The position numbers were made by a program, and so were the translations under genes. DNA of 64,000 nt from an uncultured Pelagibacteraceae bacterium. GTDB lineage: Bacteria > Pseudomonadota > Alphaproteobacteria > Pelagibacterales > Pelagibacteraceae. Numbering within the stretch: the first letter of the stretch is position 1; every line of letters starts with the position of its first letter. The stretch covers positions 1-64,000 of the forward strand of contig CACOKN010000005.1 in NCBI GenBank assembly GCA_902627805.1, written 5' to 3'. The notes beneath the pieces are model-generated. The model ran no database searches. It saw only the letters and a program-made list of their open reading frames with translations, and was not told where the DNA came from. Shown here piece by piece: positions 26,406 to 37,984 of the stretch.

Positions 26406-28181
26406 TTAAACTTTTAAAGGAAGAACTTTAAGCAATATCTTATTTCTCATCCAATCAATATTAAGCTTATTGAGAGCTGTTATTATAAAATAAATTGTAT
26501 CTTCATCTATTCTGTCAATTTCATCTTGTCCAATCACTTCAGCAATTCTCAAAAGTGCTAAACCAGTTTCACTATTATTAATCATAATTTGTATGTCTGT
26601 AGGAATTTCATTTTCATCAATTTGATACAAATCATCGTATTTTTCTGAAATTTCAATTCCATCATATCTTAACGACTCTAAAAATATAACATCTTTTTTA
26701 GATAAAAAATATTTTTTGTTTTTTTTTATCTTTTTTAAAAAATTATTTGTGTCTTTAGAAATTTTGGAACTAGCATAATCACCGTTAAAGTAATTAATTA
26801 GTTTTGATTGATGCATTATATCATTGTTAAACTTAATTTTTTTATCTTCATCTTTTTCAATTTGAATATTTGTATAATAAAAACTGGTTAAATTATCTGG
26901 TATATCTACTGGATTAATTTTCTCGAGAAAGATTTTCAATTCTAAATCAAACGCTTTATCTAAATCATCATCTTTAAAGGAATTTTTTAATACTCTTAAT
27001 AACTTTAATTTTTCTACCATTTCTGACTCGAGTAAAATTTTCTGATAAATTAGAGCCCTCCCTTCAATTTTAGAGAGTTTTTTATATTCATTTTGAGCAT
27101 TGAGAAGTTGATTAAAATTAAATTGGAATCTTTTGTATAAATTAAATAATTCTTTTTCTGGATAATTTTTATCATGAACAGCTTTTTCTATGGTTCCTAT
27201 TTTCTCAATTTCTGAAACATCAATTTGTTTAAATGAACCTAGTAAATTTGCAGATGAAAGATATTTCCAAATTATTTTTTTAGTTTTATCGTTAGGTTCG
27301 AAATTAAAATTAGGATTTGTTTGATGGGCTAAGAAAAAATCAAATATTGATTTTTCAGATACTGAATCATCTATTTTTTTTGTGTATTTTAGTAAATAAT
27401 TTATTTTTTTTTCGAAATATTCATCTTTAAAGCCTGTTTCTTTTTTTAAATCTAAAATTAATTGTGCTTCCTCTCTTTTATTATTTTTAATCAAACAATA
27501 GATGTTAAATTTAGATAAATACTCATCTGTAATTAATTCATTATTTTTTGAAAAAACACTGCAAGCTTTGTCAATTTTTGAATTAGAGAGATGTTCATCC
27601 ACAAGATGTTTTGTGAGTTCTGGATGTAAATTAATTATTTGATTTTGAATTAAATATTCTTCAATTAAATCTAGGTTTGAGTTTTTTATTAACCAATCTG
27701 ACTTTAATTTTAGAAATTTGTTATCTGATATATTTTTTTTGGGACTATGAGCATTAATTAAGAGTGAAGTATTAATGATTTCAATTGCATCATTAGAAAG
27801 ATCCATCTTATTTAGTTTTGTAAGCAAATTTTCTAATTGGTCTCCATCTGAATTAGCCCACATATCTACATTGAGACCATAATCTTCAGGGTCATATAAT
27901 CCGATTATTTTAATTTCTTTTGTATCAAACTTTTCATCAAGATTAATAATTGATTTTTGATTTTGATTTTGCATTCCAAATACACTTGGCTCAATACTCT
28001 CTTGTAAAATATTTTCCCCATTTGAAATTTCTGAATTGTTAGTTGTATTTTTTTCTTCAATTTCTTTTTTATCTATATTCCAAATATCAACTGGTTTTTC
28101 TTCTGCATTAGAAATAGAAGTGAAAAATAAAAAAAATAAAATTAAAAAATTTTTTTTATTTAACAATTTTAAAATTTTCAT
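26406..28181 (-). CDS. Secreted helical protein of unknown function (591 residues)
   Basis: I do not recognise a characterised family. The N-terminus has a clear Sec signal peptide: basic start, hydrophobic LILFFLFFTSIS and a cleavage-like SNA/EE near residue 27, so a periplasmic or lipid-independent envelope location is likely. The rest is rich in Lys, Asn, Asp and Leu and looks mainly alpha-helical, possibly repeat-like, with no transmembrane segment. The end (WMRNKILLKVLPLKV) is hydrophobic-basic. Its start overlaps a 59-residue membrane protein gene by 26 bases, so the two may work together. Confidence 0.78.
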   Translation of the reverse strand: MKILKLLNKKNFLILFFLFFTSISNAEEKPVDIWNIDKKEIEEKNTTNNSEISNGENILQESIEPSVFGMQNQNQKSIINLDEKFDTKEIKIIGLYDPEDYGLNVDMWANSDGDQLENLLTKLNKMDLSNDAIEIINTSLLINAHSPKKNISDNKFLKLKSDWLIKNSNLDLIEEYLIQNQIINLHPELTKHLVDEHLSNSKIDKACSVFSKNNELITDEYLSKFNIYCLIKNNKREEAQLILDLKKETGFKDEYFEKKINYLLKYTKKIDDSVSEKSIFDFFLAHQTNPNFNFEPNDKTKKIIWKYLSSANLLGSFKQIDVSEIEKIGTIEKAVHDKNYPEKELFNLYKRFQFNFNQLLNAQNEYKKLSKIEGRALIYQKILLESEMVEKLKLLRVLKNSFKDDDLDKAFDLELKIFLEKINPVDIPDNLTSFYYTNIQIEKDEDKKIKFNNDIMHQSKLINYFNGDYASSKISKDTNNFLKKIKKNKKYFLSKKDVIFLESLRYDGIEISEKYDDLYQIDENEIPTDIQIMINNSETGLALLRIAEVIGQDEIDRIDEDTIYFIITALNKLNIDWMRNKILLKVLPLKV

Positions 28182-28335
28182 TAGGAATAGTTTTATCTAT
28201 ATCTTTTTTAGGAGCTGGAAAATCAATCTTGTTCAGTAAAAAAATAATTAAAAAAAAGACAAGCAAAAGTAAAACTAATTTAGTTACAATACCCACAATA
28301 CTTCGGCTTGAACTTGTTTTTTTTATAAATTGCAT
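28156..28335 (-). CDS. Small single-pass membrane protein (59 residues)
   Basis: The ATG-to-TAA ORF starts MQFIKKTSSSRSIVGIVTKL. Its hydrophobic segment spans about residues 14-34 and is very rich in Leu, Ile and Phe. A short, Pro- and Lys-containing tail follows (DFPAPKKDIDKTIPNENF). Basic N-terminus then membrane segment suggests the tail is outside the cytoplasm. It overlaps the next gene by 26 bases and is divergent from aroK. Family and function are unknown. Confidence 0.65.
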   Translation of the reverse strand: MQFIKKTSSSRSIVGIVTKLVLLLLVFFLIIFLLNKIDFPAPKKDIDKTIPNENFKIVK

Positions 28336-28392
28336 ATACTTTTAACTAATTTCAAATTAAGACATATTTGTGGTTTTTCAATAAAGAAAATT

Positions 28393-28896
28393 ATGAAATC
28401 TGATAGAAATATTGTTTTTTTAGGTATGATGGGATCCGGTAAAACATCTATCGGATTTTTAGTTTCAAAAAAACTAAAATTAGATTTTTATGATGTTGAC
28501 CATTACATAGAAAATAAGCTTAAAATGAAAATTTCAAATATATTCAAAAACAAAGGTGAAAAATTTTTCAGAGAATACGAGGAAAAAATTACTTTAGAAC
28601 TCATGAAAATTAAAGGAATAGTAGTGTCTCTGGGTGGTGGCGCTTTTTTAAATAAAAACATAAGAAACGAAGTTTTAAAGAACCACATATCTTTTTGGCT
28701 TAAAACCAAGGATGATATTTTAATCCAAAGAATAAGAAAAAGTGCTAAAAGACCATTAGCTTATAATGTCTCTAATAGTGATCTTCAAAATATGATAAAA
28801 AATCGTAATAAATATTATGCAAAAGCGCAAAATAAAATTGATTGTCACAATAAAACTAAAAAAGAAATTGTAGATAGAATTTTAGATATTATATGA
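28393..28896 (+). CDS. aroK: Shikimate kinase
   Basis: Phosphorylates shikimate in aromatic amino acid synthesis. I chose the ATG at 28393 (MKSDRNIVFLGMMGSGKTS), giving 167 residues and the normal distance to the P-loop; an upstream TTG at 28330 would overlap the divergent small gene. The shikimate-binding DVDHYIE, the segment VVSLGGGAFL and the RPLA lid-region motif are conserved. Its TGA overlaps the aroB ATG. Confidence 0.95.
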   Translation: MKSDRNIVFLGMMGSGKTSIGFLVSKKLKLDFYDVDHYIENKLKMKISNIFKNKGEKFFREYEEKITLELMKIKGIVVSLGGGAFLNKNIRNEVLKNHISFWLKTKDDILIQRIRKSAKRPLAYNVSNSDLQNMIKNRNKYYAKAQNKIDCHNKTKKEIVDRILDII

Positions 28897-29999
28897 AACC
28901 AATTAAATTGATAATTAAGACTAATTCTGAAAAATATCCGATATTTATTGGAAAAAATCTTATTACAAAAATATCAAGTTTGATGGTCAATAATTCCATT
29001 AAATCAAAAAAATGTTTATTGGTAGTTGACAGAAAAGTTCCTAAAAAATTTATTTCTGAAATTAAAAAAAAACTACGGAATAAAAAAATATTTTTATTCA
29101 ATTTTAATGCCAACGAAAAAAATAAGAACCAAACTACTATAAATTCAATTTTAGAAATTTTATTGAATAAAAATTTTTCTAGAGAGGATAGTTTATTAGC
29201 AATAGGGGGAGGTATAACTGGAGACGTTGGTGGTTTTGCTGCAAGTTTATTTAAAAGAGGATTACATTTTATAAATATTCCCACAACTCTTTTGGCTCAA
29301 GTAGACTCATCGATTGGTGGCAAAACAGGAGTAAATTCTAAGTATGGAAAAAATCTCATTGGTAGCTTCTATCAACCAAAATTAGTCATAAGTGACATAG
29401 ATACTTTAAAAACACTTAATAGAAGAGAAATTGTTTGTGGGTATGGTGAAATTCTAAAACACTCTATAATCTCTAAAAAGAAATTCTTTAAATATTTAGA
29501 TCAGAATTTTGATGACGTTATTAAACTTAAATCTCCTTATATAGAAAAGGTGATATTTGAGAGTTGTAAAATTAAAAAAGATGTAGTTGAAAAAGATGAA
29601 AAAGAAAGCAACTTAAGAAAAAAATTAAATTTTGGTCACACTTTTGGTCACTCATTTGAAGCTTCATTAGGATATTCTAAAAGATTAAATCATGGTGAAG
29701 CTGTCATTTTAGGAATGATGATGGCTGTAAAATTTAGCAATAAGAATAAATTCCTAAACATTAATGATTATAAATTGATTTCTGATCATTACAAAAATTC
29801 AAAATTACCCTCGGATATTAAAAAATATTTTAAAAGTAAAGATCTTGATAAAATTATTAAATTTATGAAAACTGATAAAAAAAATAAATCTGATAAAATA
29901 AAGTTGGTATTATTAAAGAAAATGGGACAAACAATTTTAAATCAAGAATACTCAGTAAAAAATTTAAATGGATTCTTAAAAAATGAATTAATTGATTAA
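28893..29999 (+). CDS. aroB: 3-dehydroquinate synthase
   Basis: NAD- and metal-dependent cyclisation that forms the first ring of the shikimate pathway; 368 residues. The NAD-site GGGITGDVGGFAAS, the PTTLLAQVDSSIGGKTGVN block and the metal ligands around KLNFGHTFGHSFE and NHGEAV are intact. It is translated with aroK and converges on the bolA-like gene with a 12-base overlap. Confidence 0.97.
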   Translation: MKPIKLIIKTNSEKYPIFIGKNLITKISSLMVNNSIKSKKCLLVVDRKVPKKFISEIKKKLRNKKIFLFNFNANEKNKNQTTINSILEILLNKNFSREDSLLAIGGGITGDVGGFAASLFKRGLHFINIPTTLLAQVDSSIGGKTGVNSKYGKNLIGSFYQPKLVISDIDTLKTLNRREIVCGYGEILKHSIISKKKFFKYLDQNFDDVIKLKSPYIEKVIFESCKIKKDVVEKDEKESNLRKKLNFGHTFGHSFEASLGYSKRLNHGEAVILGMMMAVKFSNKNKFLNINDYKLISDHYKNSKLPSDIKKYFKSKDLDKIIKFMKTDKKNKSDKIKLVLLKKMGQTILNQEYSVKNLNGFLKNELID

Positions 30000-30248
30000 A
30001 ATTTGTACAGAATGAATATATTTTTTTAATTCTTCATTTAAAATTTTGTAAATCTTTTTATCACTATCAATTCTTTTCATTTGTTTAAGTTCCTTTGATA
30101 CTAAAGAAATTTTAAGATGAAATTTACCTGCCTGGTTTCCAACGTGATTTTTATGGAGAAAAGATTTATCTTCAACTAATATACTCTCCAAAGCAATTTG
30201 ATTTTGTAATTTTTTTTTTACGATTGCAATTAAATCATTTATATTCAT
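29988..30248 (-). CDS. BolA/IbaG family protein
   Basis: An 86-residue BolA fold. The core pattern V.D.S..H..H......FH..I reads VEDKSFLHKNHVGNQAGKFH, and a late IHSVQI matches the usual IHAL.I. The central VS..F.G is altered (VSKELKQM). BolA proteins partner monothiol glutaredoxins in iron-sulfur handling. In alphaproteobacteria the gene sits next to a DnaJ-domain gene and cobST, as here, but facing the other way with 18 bases between starts. Confidence 0.82.
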   Translation of the reverse strand: MNINDLIAIVKKKLQNQIALESILVEDKSFLHKNHVGNQAGKFHLKISLVSKELKQMKRIDSDKKIYKILNEELKKYIHSVQILIN

Positions 30249-30266
30249 AAATGTAATTATATTATC

Positions 30267-30800
30267 ATGAAAAATATTTGCGACTGGAATAATTGTAAAG
30301 AAATTGGTGAATATAAAGCACCTGTTGAAAAGGATAATAGTAAAAAATATAGGATGTTATGTTTAGAACACGTTAAAGAATTTAATAAAAATTGGAATTA
30401 TTTTTCTGGTATGAATGATGATCAAGTAATTAATTTTTTAAAGTCAGATATGATTTGGCATAAACCTACTCAAAGTTTTAGTTCGTCTGATAATTTTTTT
30501 AAAGTTTTATGGAATAACACTTTAAAAGATGAAATGGATAATGATAAATTTAAAAGTGAGTTCAATCATATGCGTCAATTTAAATTTGACCATAAAGATA
30601 TTAAAGCCTTTGGTATATTAGGTGTTTCTGTAGGTTTAAAATGGAAAAAAGTTCAAGAAAAATTCAAAACACTTGTCAAAAAATTTCACCCTGATATGAA
30701 TGCCGGAAATAAAAAATATGAAGAAAAACTAAAGTTAATTACTTTAGCTTACACGCAACTAAAAAACACATATAGGAAAAAAATTGACACCCAATCTTAA
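30267..30800 (+). CDS. J-domain (DnaJ-like) protein
   Basis: A 177-residue protein with a C-terminal J domain (about 115-172) carrying the HPD signature in [10 protein letters not shown], which would stimulate DnaK. The N-terminal half holds Cys/His pairs ([19 protein letters not shown]) that could bind zinc. No G/F or DnaJ zinc-finger region is present, so it is a specialised co-chaperone. It overlaps cobS by 17 bases, and the bolA-dnaJ-cobS-cobT order is common in alphaproteobacteria. Confidence 0.88.
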   Translation: MKNICDWNNCKEIGEYKAPVEKDNSKKYRMLCLEHVKEFNKNWNYFSGMNDDQVINFLKSDMIWHKPTQSFSSSDNFFKVLWNNTLKDEMDNDKFKSEFNHMRQFKFDHKDIKAFGILGVSVGLKWKKVQEKFKTLVKKFHPDMNAGNKKYEEKLKLITLAYTQLKNTYRKKIDTQS

Positions 30801-31758
30801 CATTCAGCCAGATATTAAAATTTCATTAAAACAATCATTTGGGATTGATTCTGAGATGGAAGTAGACGCATTCTCTGAAAAAAGCGAATATGTTCCAGAA
30901 ATAGATAAAAATTATAAATTTGATAGAGACACTACACTTGCAATTGTCTCTGGATTTGCACACAATAAAAGAGTTCTAGTGCAAGGTTATCATGGTACAG
31001 GAAAATCTACACATATAGAACAAATTGCTGCTAGATTAAATTGGCCCTGTATAAGAGTAAACTTAGATAGCCACATCAGCAGAATAGATCTGATTGGTAA
31101 AGATGCAATCGTCCTTAAAGAAGGAAAACAGGTTACACAATTTAATGAAGGTATTTTACCATGGTCAATTCAAAATCCAGTAGCTTTAGTTTTTGATGAG
31201 TATGACGCTGGAAGACCTGATGTAATGTTTGTTATTCAAAGAGTTCTTGAAGCTGAAGGTAACTTTACACTCTTAGACAAAAATAAGGTAATAAAGCAAA
31301 ATAAATTTTTTAGATTATTTGCTACATCAAATACGGTCGGTTTAGGGGATACAACTGGACTTTATCATGGAACACAACAAATCAATCAAGGTCAAATGGA
31401 TAGATGGAATATTGTAACAACACTAAATTACCTCAGTCTAGATAAAGAAATGGACATTATATTAGCTAAAAATAAATCTTTAAATAATCCCAAAGGAAAA
31501 GAGAAAGTTTCAAATATGATAAAAGTTGCATCCTTAACTCGAAAAGGATTTATAGCTGGTGATATAAGTACTGTAATGAGTCCGAGGACTGTATTACATT
31601 GGGCTGAAAATGCAGAAATTTTTAAAGATGTAGGATACGCATTTAGAGTCACTTTTTTAAATAAATGCGATGAAATTGAAAAAAATACAATCGCTGAATA
31701 CTATCAAAGATGTTTCGGGGATGAACTACCAGAGTCACTAGTAAATATTCAAATTTAA
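30784..31758 (+). CDS. cobS: CobS-type AAA+ ATPase (cobaltochelatase subunit homologue)
   Basis: A 324-residue MoxR/CobS ATPase. Walker A is [10 protein letters not shown], Walker B is [13 protein letters not shown], and the sensor-like region is [14 protein letters not shown]. The start is TTG at 30784; no better start exists in frame and the N-terminus then matches CobS. In B12 producers CobS and CobT energise cobalt insertion by CobN. No cobN or corrin-pathway gene is in this window, so another substrate is possible. It is followed directly by cobT. Confidence 0.92.
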   Translation: MTPNLNIQPDIKISLKQSFGIDSEMEVDAFSEKSEYVPEIDKNYKFDRDTTLAIVSGFAHNKRVLVQGYHGTGKSTHIEQIAARLNWPCIRVNLDSHISRIDLIGKDAIVLKEGKQVTQFNEGILPWSIQNPVALVFDEYDAGRPDVMFVIQRVLEAEGNFTLLDKNKVIKQNKFFRLFATSNTVGLGDTTGLYHGTQQINQGQMDRWNIVTTLNYLSLDKEMDIILAKNKSLNNPKGKEKVSNMIKVASLTRKGFIAGDISTVMSPRTVLHWAENAEIFKDVGYAFRVTFLNKCDEIEKNTIAEYYQRCFGDELPESLVNIQI

Positions 31759-33558
31759 ATGAAAAATAATAAGGCTGAAAACTTAAGAGAAAAACTTAAG
31801 CAAGCTTTAGCTTCAACAGCAAGAGTGATTTCTGATGATATCTATCTTAAAAATATTGATGAAAAAAACAAAAAAGATTTGAATTTTGTTGATATTGAAA
31901 ATCTCAACTCGAAAAGAGATTTCATTAAAGCTAGAGCAGAGTCTGACTCATCCGCTTTAAAAAAAAAATTTTCAAATGATGAGATTTATAAAAAGAATTT
32001 ACCTTTAAATTCTTCATATAAGTCTCTTTATTCTATCGCAGAAAAAGTAAGATATGAATGCCTTGGCTCCGAAATGTTGAAAGGTATAGCAAAAAATCTT
32101 AAGGAAAATTATGATCAAATAATTCAATTAAAAAGAAAAGACCAATTAAATTCAAAAGAAGATGTTCCAGTAGTGGAAGCTTTTGAATTATATATGTTAA
32201 AGAAATTTCTAAACGTCGAATTAAATGACTTAACCAATAATATGTTAAATTTTTGGGAAAAAGACTTCGATAAAGTAATGAATAAACACATTGAATTTTT
32301 AAAAGAAAACTTAGAATATCAAAATGAATATTCCTCAAAGTTTTCAGAAATATTACAAGAAATGGATATTTTTAAAAATGAGGATAATGAAGAAACCAGG
32401 GAAGAAAACCAAGATGATGGTCAAAATAATCCTTCTAATGATGACGAAGACAACAATTCAGATGATACTAGAGATGAAAATAACAATGAAGAGACTGAAG
32501 CGAGCTTAGACTCTGAATATGACATAGATGAATATAAACTTGATGAGCAACTTATTGACAGTGAATCTGATCAAAAAAATAATGAACAAGTTATCCAAAA
32601 AAAATCAATTAATGATTTAAATACAGACTATAAAATCTTCACAACACAGTTTGATGAAATAACAAAAGCAGAAAATTTAGAAAACTCTGATGAAGCTTCA
32701 AAATTAAGAAAAACTTTAGATCAACAATTAATAGGTTTTCAAGATGTCATTACCAAACTTGCAAACAAGCTTCAAAGACAATTGTTAGCAAAACAAAATA
32801 GGGCTTGGGAGTTTGATTTAGAGGAAGGGTTATTGGATAGTTCAAAACTACCAAGAATAATTATGGACCCTTATAATTCATTATCATTTAAAAAAGAGAA
32901 GGATTTAGATTTTAAAGATACAGTAGTAACTCTTTTAATAGATAATTCTGGATCCATGAGAGGCCGACCAATAACGATTGCTGCAATATGTGCGGATATC
33001 TTATCAAGAACCTTGGAAAGATGTTCTGTCAAAGTTGAAATATTAGGTTTCACAACTAAAAATTGGAAAGGTGGAAAAAGTAGAGAATTTTGGAATAAAG
33101 AGGGTAAACCAAAAACACCAGGTAGATTAAATGATTTAAGACATATAATTTATAAAGGGGCTGATACTCATTGGCGACAATGTAAAAATAATCTTGGTTT
33201 AATGTTAAAAGAAGGATTATTAAAAGAAAATATTGATGGAGAAGCAATTTCTTGGGCATTTAATCGATTAAAAAAAAGAAAAGAAGAAAGAAAAATATTA
33301 ATGGTAATTTCTGATGGTGCACCAGTTGATGACTCAACCCTGTCAGTAAATTCAGGAGATTTTCTTGAAAAACATTTAAAGAAAATTGTGAAATTTATCG
33401 AAGAAAAAACTGAAACTGAAATTTTAGCGATTGGAATAGGCCATGATGTATCAAGATACTATAATCGAGCGATAAAGATTACAGATGTAAATGAATTGGG
33501 AGATGTCATGATTTCTCAATTGAGTGAACTTTTTAAAAGTAAAAAAAATTTACATTAA
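31759..33558 (+). CDS. cobT: CobT-type protein with VWA domain
   Basis: Partner of CobS, 599 residues. The N-terminal helical half leads to a long acidic stretch (about residues 205-275, mainly Asp, Glu and Asn). A C-terminal von Willebrand A domain follows, with the MIDAS motif [13 protein letters not shown] and the later [10 protein letters not shown]. It begins directly after the cobS stop. Its TAA shares a TTAA with the convergent kinase stop. The role in B12 synthesis is doubtful without CobN nearby; a chelatase-like or protein-remodelling AAA+/VWA pair is the safe description. Confidence 0.9.
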   Translation: MKNNKAENLREKLKQALASTARVISDDIYLKNIDEKNKKDLNFVDIENLNSKRDFIKARAESDSSALKKKFSNDEIYKKNLPLNSSYKSLYSIAEKVRYECLGSEMLKGIAKNLKENYDQIIQLKRKDQLNSKEDVPVVEAFELYMLKKFLNVELNDLTNNMLNFWEKDFDKVMNKHIEFLKENLEYQNEYSSKFSEILQEMDIFKNEDNEETREENQDDGQNNPSNDDEDNNSDDTRDENNNEETEASLDSEYDIDEYKLDEQLIDSESDQKNNEQVIQKKSINDLNTDYKIFTTQFDEITKAENLENSDEASKLRKTLDQQLIGFQDVITKLANKLQRQLLAKQNRAWEFDLEEGLLDSSKLPRIIMDPYNSLSFKKEKDLDFKDTVVTLLIDNSGSMRGRPITIAAICADILSRTLERCSVKVEILGFTTKNWKGGKSREFWNKEGKPKTPGRLNDLRHIIYKGADTHWRQCKNNLGLMLKEGLLKENIDGEAISWAFNRLKKRKEERKILMVISDGAPVDDSTLSVNSGDFLEKHLKKIVKFIEEKTETEILAIGIGHDVSRYYNRAIKITDVNELGDVMISQLSELFKSKKNLH

Positions 33559-34823
33559 AGATTGAACAAATCTTTATTTTTCCACTTTATTGTCACTTCA
33601 GCTCCACTTCTTGTTTGAGAATTCCAACAATTAACAGTGGCAAAATTTTTTTCTAGTAAAGTCTTTCCTATGAATAATCCTAAACCTAATCCACTATTTT
33701 TATCAGTTGATTTGAGATAAGGTTCTCCAATTTTGGATAAAATATCGCTTGGATATCCATCACCATCATCTTCAATGGTAATTACAGTAAAGTTATTATC
33801 GCTTTTCAAATTTATAAAAACTTTGCTTTTACTAAACTTATTTGCATTACCTATAAAATTTCTTAAGCCATAAACAATTTCAATCGATTTATAAATTTTT
33901 TTTGAATTTAGATCTTGTTCTAAATTAAGACTAAATTCTTTTTTACTTGTTTCCTTAAATGATGAAATAATTTGTCTTAAATATTCTCTCATTGATAAGT
34001 CCTCATCAATAAATTCATCCTCCTGATCAGGATTTAAGGATAATCTTTTTAATATTTCATTACACCTTTCAACCTGACTTGCTAAGAGTTCTATATCTTG
34101 TGAAACATCTTTTTGATCTTTTAATTGTTTTGATAATTCCTGGGTAATTACCTTTATTGTTGATAAAGGCGTCCCTAATGAATGTGCGGCAGCAGCAGCT
34201 TGTCCACCTAAAGATAACATCTCATGCTCTTTAGCCATGATTTCTTCCATCTTATTTAAAGCATCTTTTCTTAACTTGCTCTCTGCACCAAATATAATTG
34301 CAAAATAATTCAAAAAAAGAAGAGCTATTATTAAGGCTAAAGGTATCGCATAAATATAATAGTTACTAACATGAAAATGATCATTCAAAGGTTCGGGTAG
34401 ATCTTTTGAAATAAAAGTTAACCCCAAAATAGATAAGGTAGTTAATAATACTAACAATGAATTAGTTCTAAAGCTTAAATTTGAAGAAGCAAAAACACTA
34501 GGTATTATTAAAAAAATGATAAATGGATTTTTAACACCTCCAGTCAAATAAATAAGTCCACTTAATTGAATTATATCAATTAGTAGATGAATGAACGCCG
34601 ACCTATCAGTTAATTGCGTTTTTTTGTAAAAAAAAATTAAATATAAATTACCAATTACTCCAATAAAAATAAATAAATTTGCGAAAATAAAGTTGAAGTC
34701 AAAATCAAAATAAAAATACACAAGATATACTGATATCAATTGGCCTATAATACCAATCCACCTTAAATTTATGTAAATTGACTTTTTTAAAGAATATTGT
34801 TTTGAAGTTTCAAAAAACTTCAT
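33555..34823 (-). CDS. regB: RegB/PrrB-type redox sensor histidine kinase
   Basis: A 422-residue membrane sensor kinase. About six membrane segments fill residues 20-180. GGVKNPF at 95-101 matches the quinone-site GGxxNPF of RegB. The phosphorylated His is H214 in [15 protein letters not shown]. Cys254 lies 40 residues on, the same spacing as the redox-active Cys265 relative to His225 in Rhodobacter RegB (from memory). N box [18 protein letters not shown] and [12 protein letters not shown] complete the kinase. A regA response regulator is not in the window. The gene follows gyrB by 2 bases. Confidence 0.9.
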   Translation of the reverse strand: MKFFETSKQYSLKKSIYINLRWIGIIGQLISVYLVYFYFDFDFNFIFANLFIFIGVIGNLYLIFFYKKTQLTDRSAFIHLLIDIIQLSGLIYLTGGVKNPFIIFLIIPSVFASSNLSFRTNSLLVLLTTLSILGLTFISKDLPEPLNDHFHVSNYYIYAIPLALIIALLFLNYFAIIFGAESKLRKDALNKMEEIMAKEHEMLSLGGQAAAAAHSLGTPLSTIKVITQELSKQLKDQKDVSQDIELLASQVERCNEILKRLSLNPDQEDEFIDEDLSMREYLRQIISSFKETSKKEFSLNLEQDLNSKKIYKSIEIVYGLRNFIGNANKFSKSKVFINLKSDNNFTVITIEDDGDGYPSDILSKIGEPYLKSTDKNSGLGLGLFIGKTLLEKNFATVNCWNSQTRSGAEVTIKWKNKDLFNL

Positions 34824-34825
34824 TT

Positions 34826-36889
<2,064 letters not shown>

Positions 36890-36945
36890 TTATTTTATGG
36901 AAAAATTAATTATATCATTTTTTACACTAAATTGCTCATTTAATA

Positions 36946-36972
36946 ATTTTATCATTTAACAAAAAATGTCAA
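36946..36972 (-). promoter_or_regulatory. Weak promoter candidate upstream of gyrB
   Basis: On the minus strand a perfect -35 TTGACA (36972-36967; read TGTCAA on the plus strand) is followed after 15 bases by TAAAAT (36951-36946), about 60 bases before the gyrB start and after tRNA-Ser. The spacing is shorter than the usual 16-18, so this is only a candidate. Confidence 0.3.
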
Positions 36973-37000
36973 ATTGACCGCATAAAATAAAGATTATTTA

Positions 37001-37090
37001 TGGCGGAGAGAATGGGATTCGAACCCATGAAAGAGTTGCCCCTTTACACGCTTTCCAAGCGTGCGCCTTCAACCACTCGGCCACCTCTCC
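37001..37090 (-). tRNA. tRNA-Ser (GGA)
   Basis: A 90-nt class II tRNA with encoded CCA. Acceptor GGAGAGG pairs with TCTCTCC-type strand, the discriminator is G, anticodon stem CACGC/GCGTG carries loop TTGGAAA (anticodon GGA), and a long variable arm (GTAAAGGGGCAAC region) confirms serine. It lies upstream of gyrB on the same strand and at the border of the sugar-gene cassette. Confidence 0.96.
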
Positions 37091-37109
37091 TAAAAAATTG
37101 ATATAATAG

Positions 37110-37928
37110 CTAAATTATAAACTCATTATACTTATTTTTATTTTTTAATAAATAATCAGGAAAATTATTATTTAACTCGACTTTTTCAATAACAATGTTT
37201 CTTCCGAAAATATCTTCACAATTATTTATTTTTTTCATTATATAATTTTCATTTAGCATATAATCTTTCACGAGTTCACTGTGTGCAAAAGATTTCATTT
37301 TTGTTATAATCTCTGAAGGTTTTTTTACTGAACTAAAATGCCATCCACCATTTTTTAATATTTGTTGATTATTAAAAATTTTATTGAATAATTTATCCTG
37401 ATTTTTCACTTTGATATTTCTTAACCATTGAGGTGATTTTAAATATTTTTTTACACACAAACGGGAGCCATACCATGGAGGTTCTGACATACATTTCAAA
37501 TTGAATTTATAATAAAATAATTGTTGCTCAAAAAAAGAGTATTTATTTCTCACGTCAAAATGCTGAATTATATCAGGATTGGGTAATTCATCTATGTCTG
37601 AAATAATAATCCAATCATTATCCGAAGCATCAGTGATATAATTTGAAATTGAGTTTCTTATGGATTGATCAACTAAATGGTTTTGGGACCAGTTTTTTTT
37701 AATCTTCAAATCTTTATCAATTAAAAGATTTTCTATTGGATGATAACTTATTTTTTTTTCAAACTTTTTAAATTTATTTATATCAAATTTAAATTCTTTC
37801 AATTTTCCAGTATGTGTAAGATTTGACTCAACTATTACAAATTTATCTACAAATTTATCTAAGATGTTAAGTCGCAAATCTAATAATAAATCTTCATCAA
37901 AATACATGAAACAATCAAATATCTTCAT
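37110..37928 (-). CDS. Glycosyltransferase family 17-like protein
   Basis: A 272-residue protein starting MKIFDCFMYFDEDLLLDLRL, with FVIVESNLTHTGK and IIISDIDELPNPDII. The last carries the DxDE-like acidic site. These are features of GT17 (the family of animal beta-1,4-GlcNAc transferase III), which is also scattered in marine bacteria and viruses. It has no membrane segment. It faces away from the NDP-sugar genes that start 56 bases further on and is probably part of the same surface-glycan island. Confidence 0.78.
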   Translation of the reverse strand: MKIFDCFMYFDEDLLLDLRLNILDKFVDKFVIVESNLTHTGKLKEFKFDINKFKKFEKKISYHPIENLLIDKDLKIKKNWSQNHLVDQSIRNSISNYITDASDNDWIIISDIDELPNPDIIQHFDVRNKYSFFEQQLFYYKFNLKCMSEPPWYGSRLCVKKYLKSPQWLRNIKVKNQDKLFNKIFNNQQILKNGGWHFSSVKKPSEIITKMKSFAHSELVKDYMLNENYIMKKINNCEDIFGRNIVIEKVELNNNFPDYLLKNKNKYNEFII

Positions 37929-37984
37929 TTTATATTTGCAAAATTTAGGGCTTTTAAATAGTTTATTACATCATTATACAACAA

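Noticed and set aside
28036-28239. Plus-strand ORF of 67 codons
   Set aside because: It lies antisense across the signal-peptide region of the 591-residue gene and the 59-residue membrane gene; its hydrophobic-basic composition mirrors their A/T runs.
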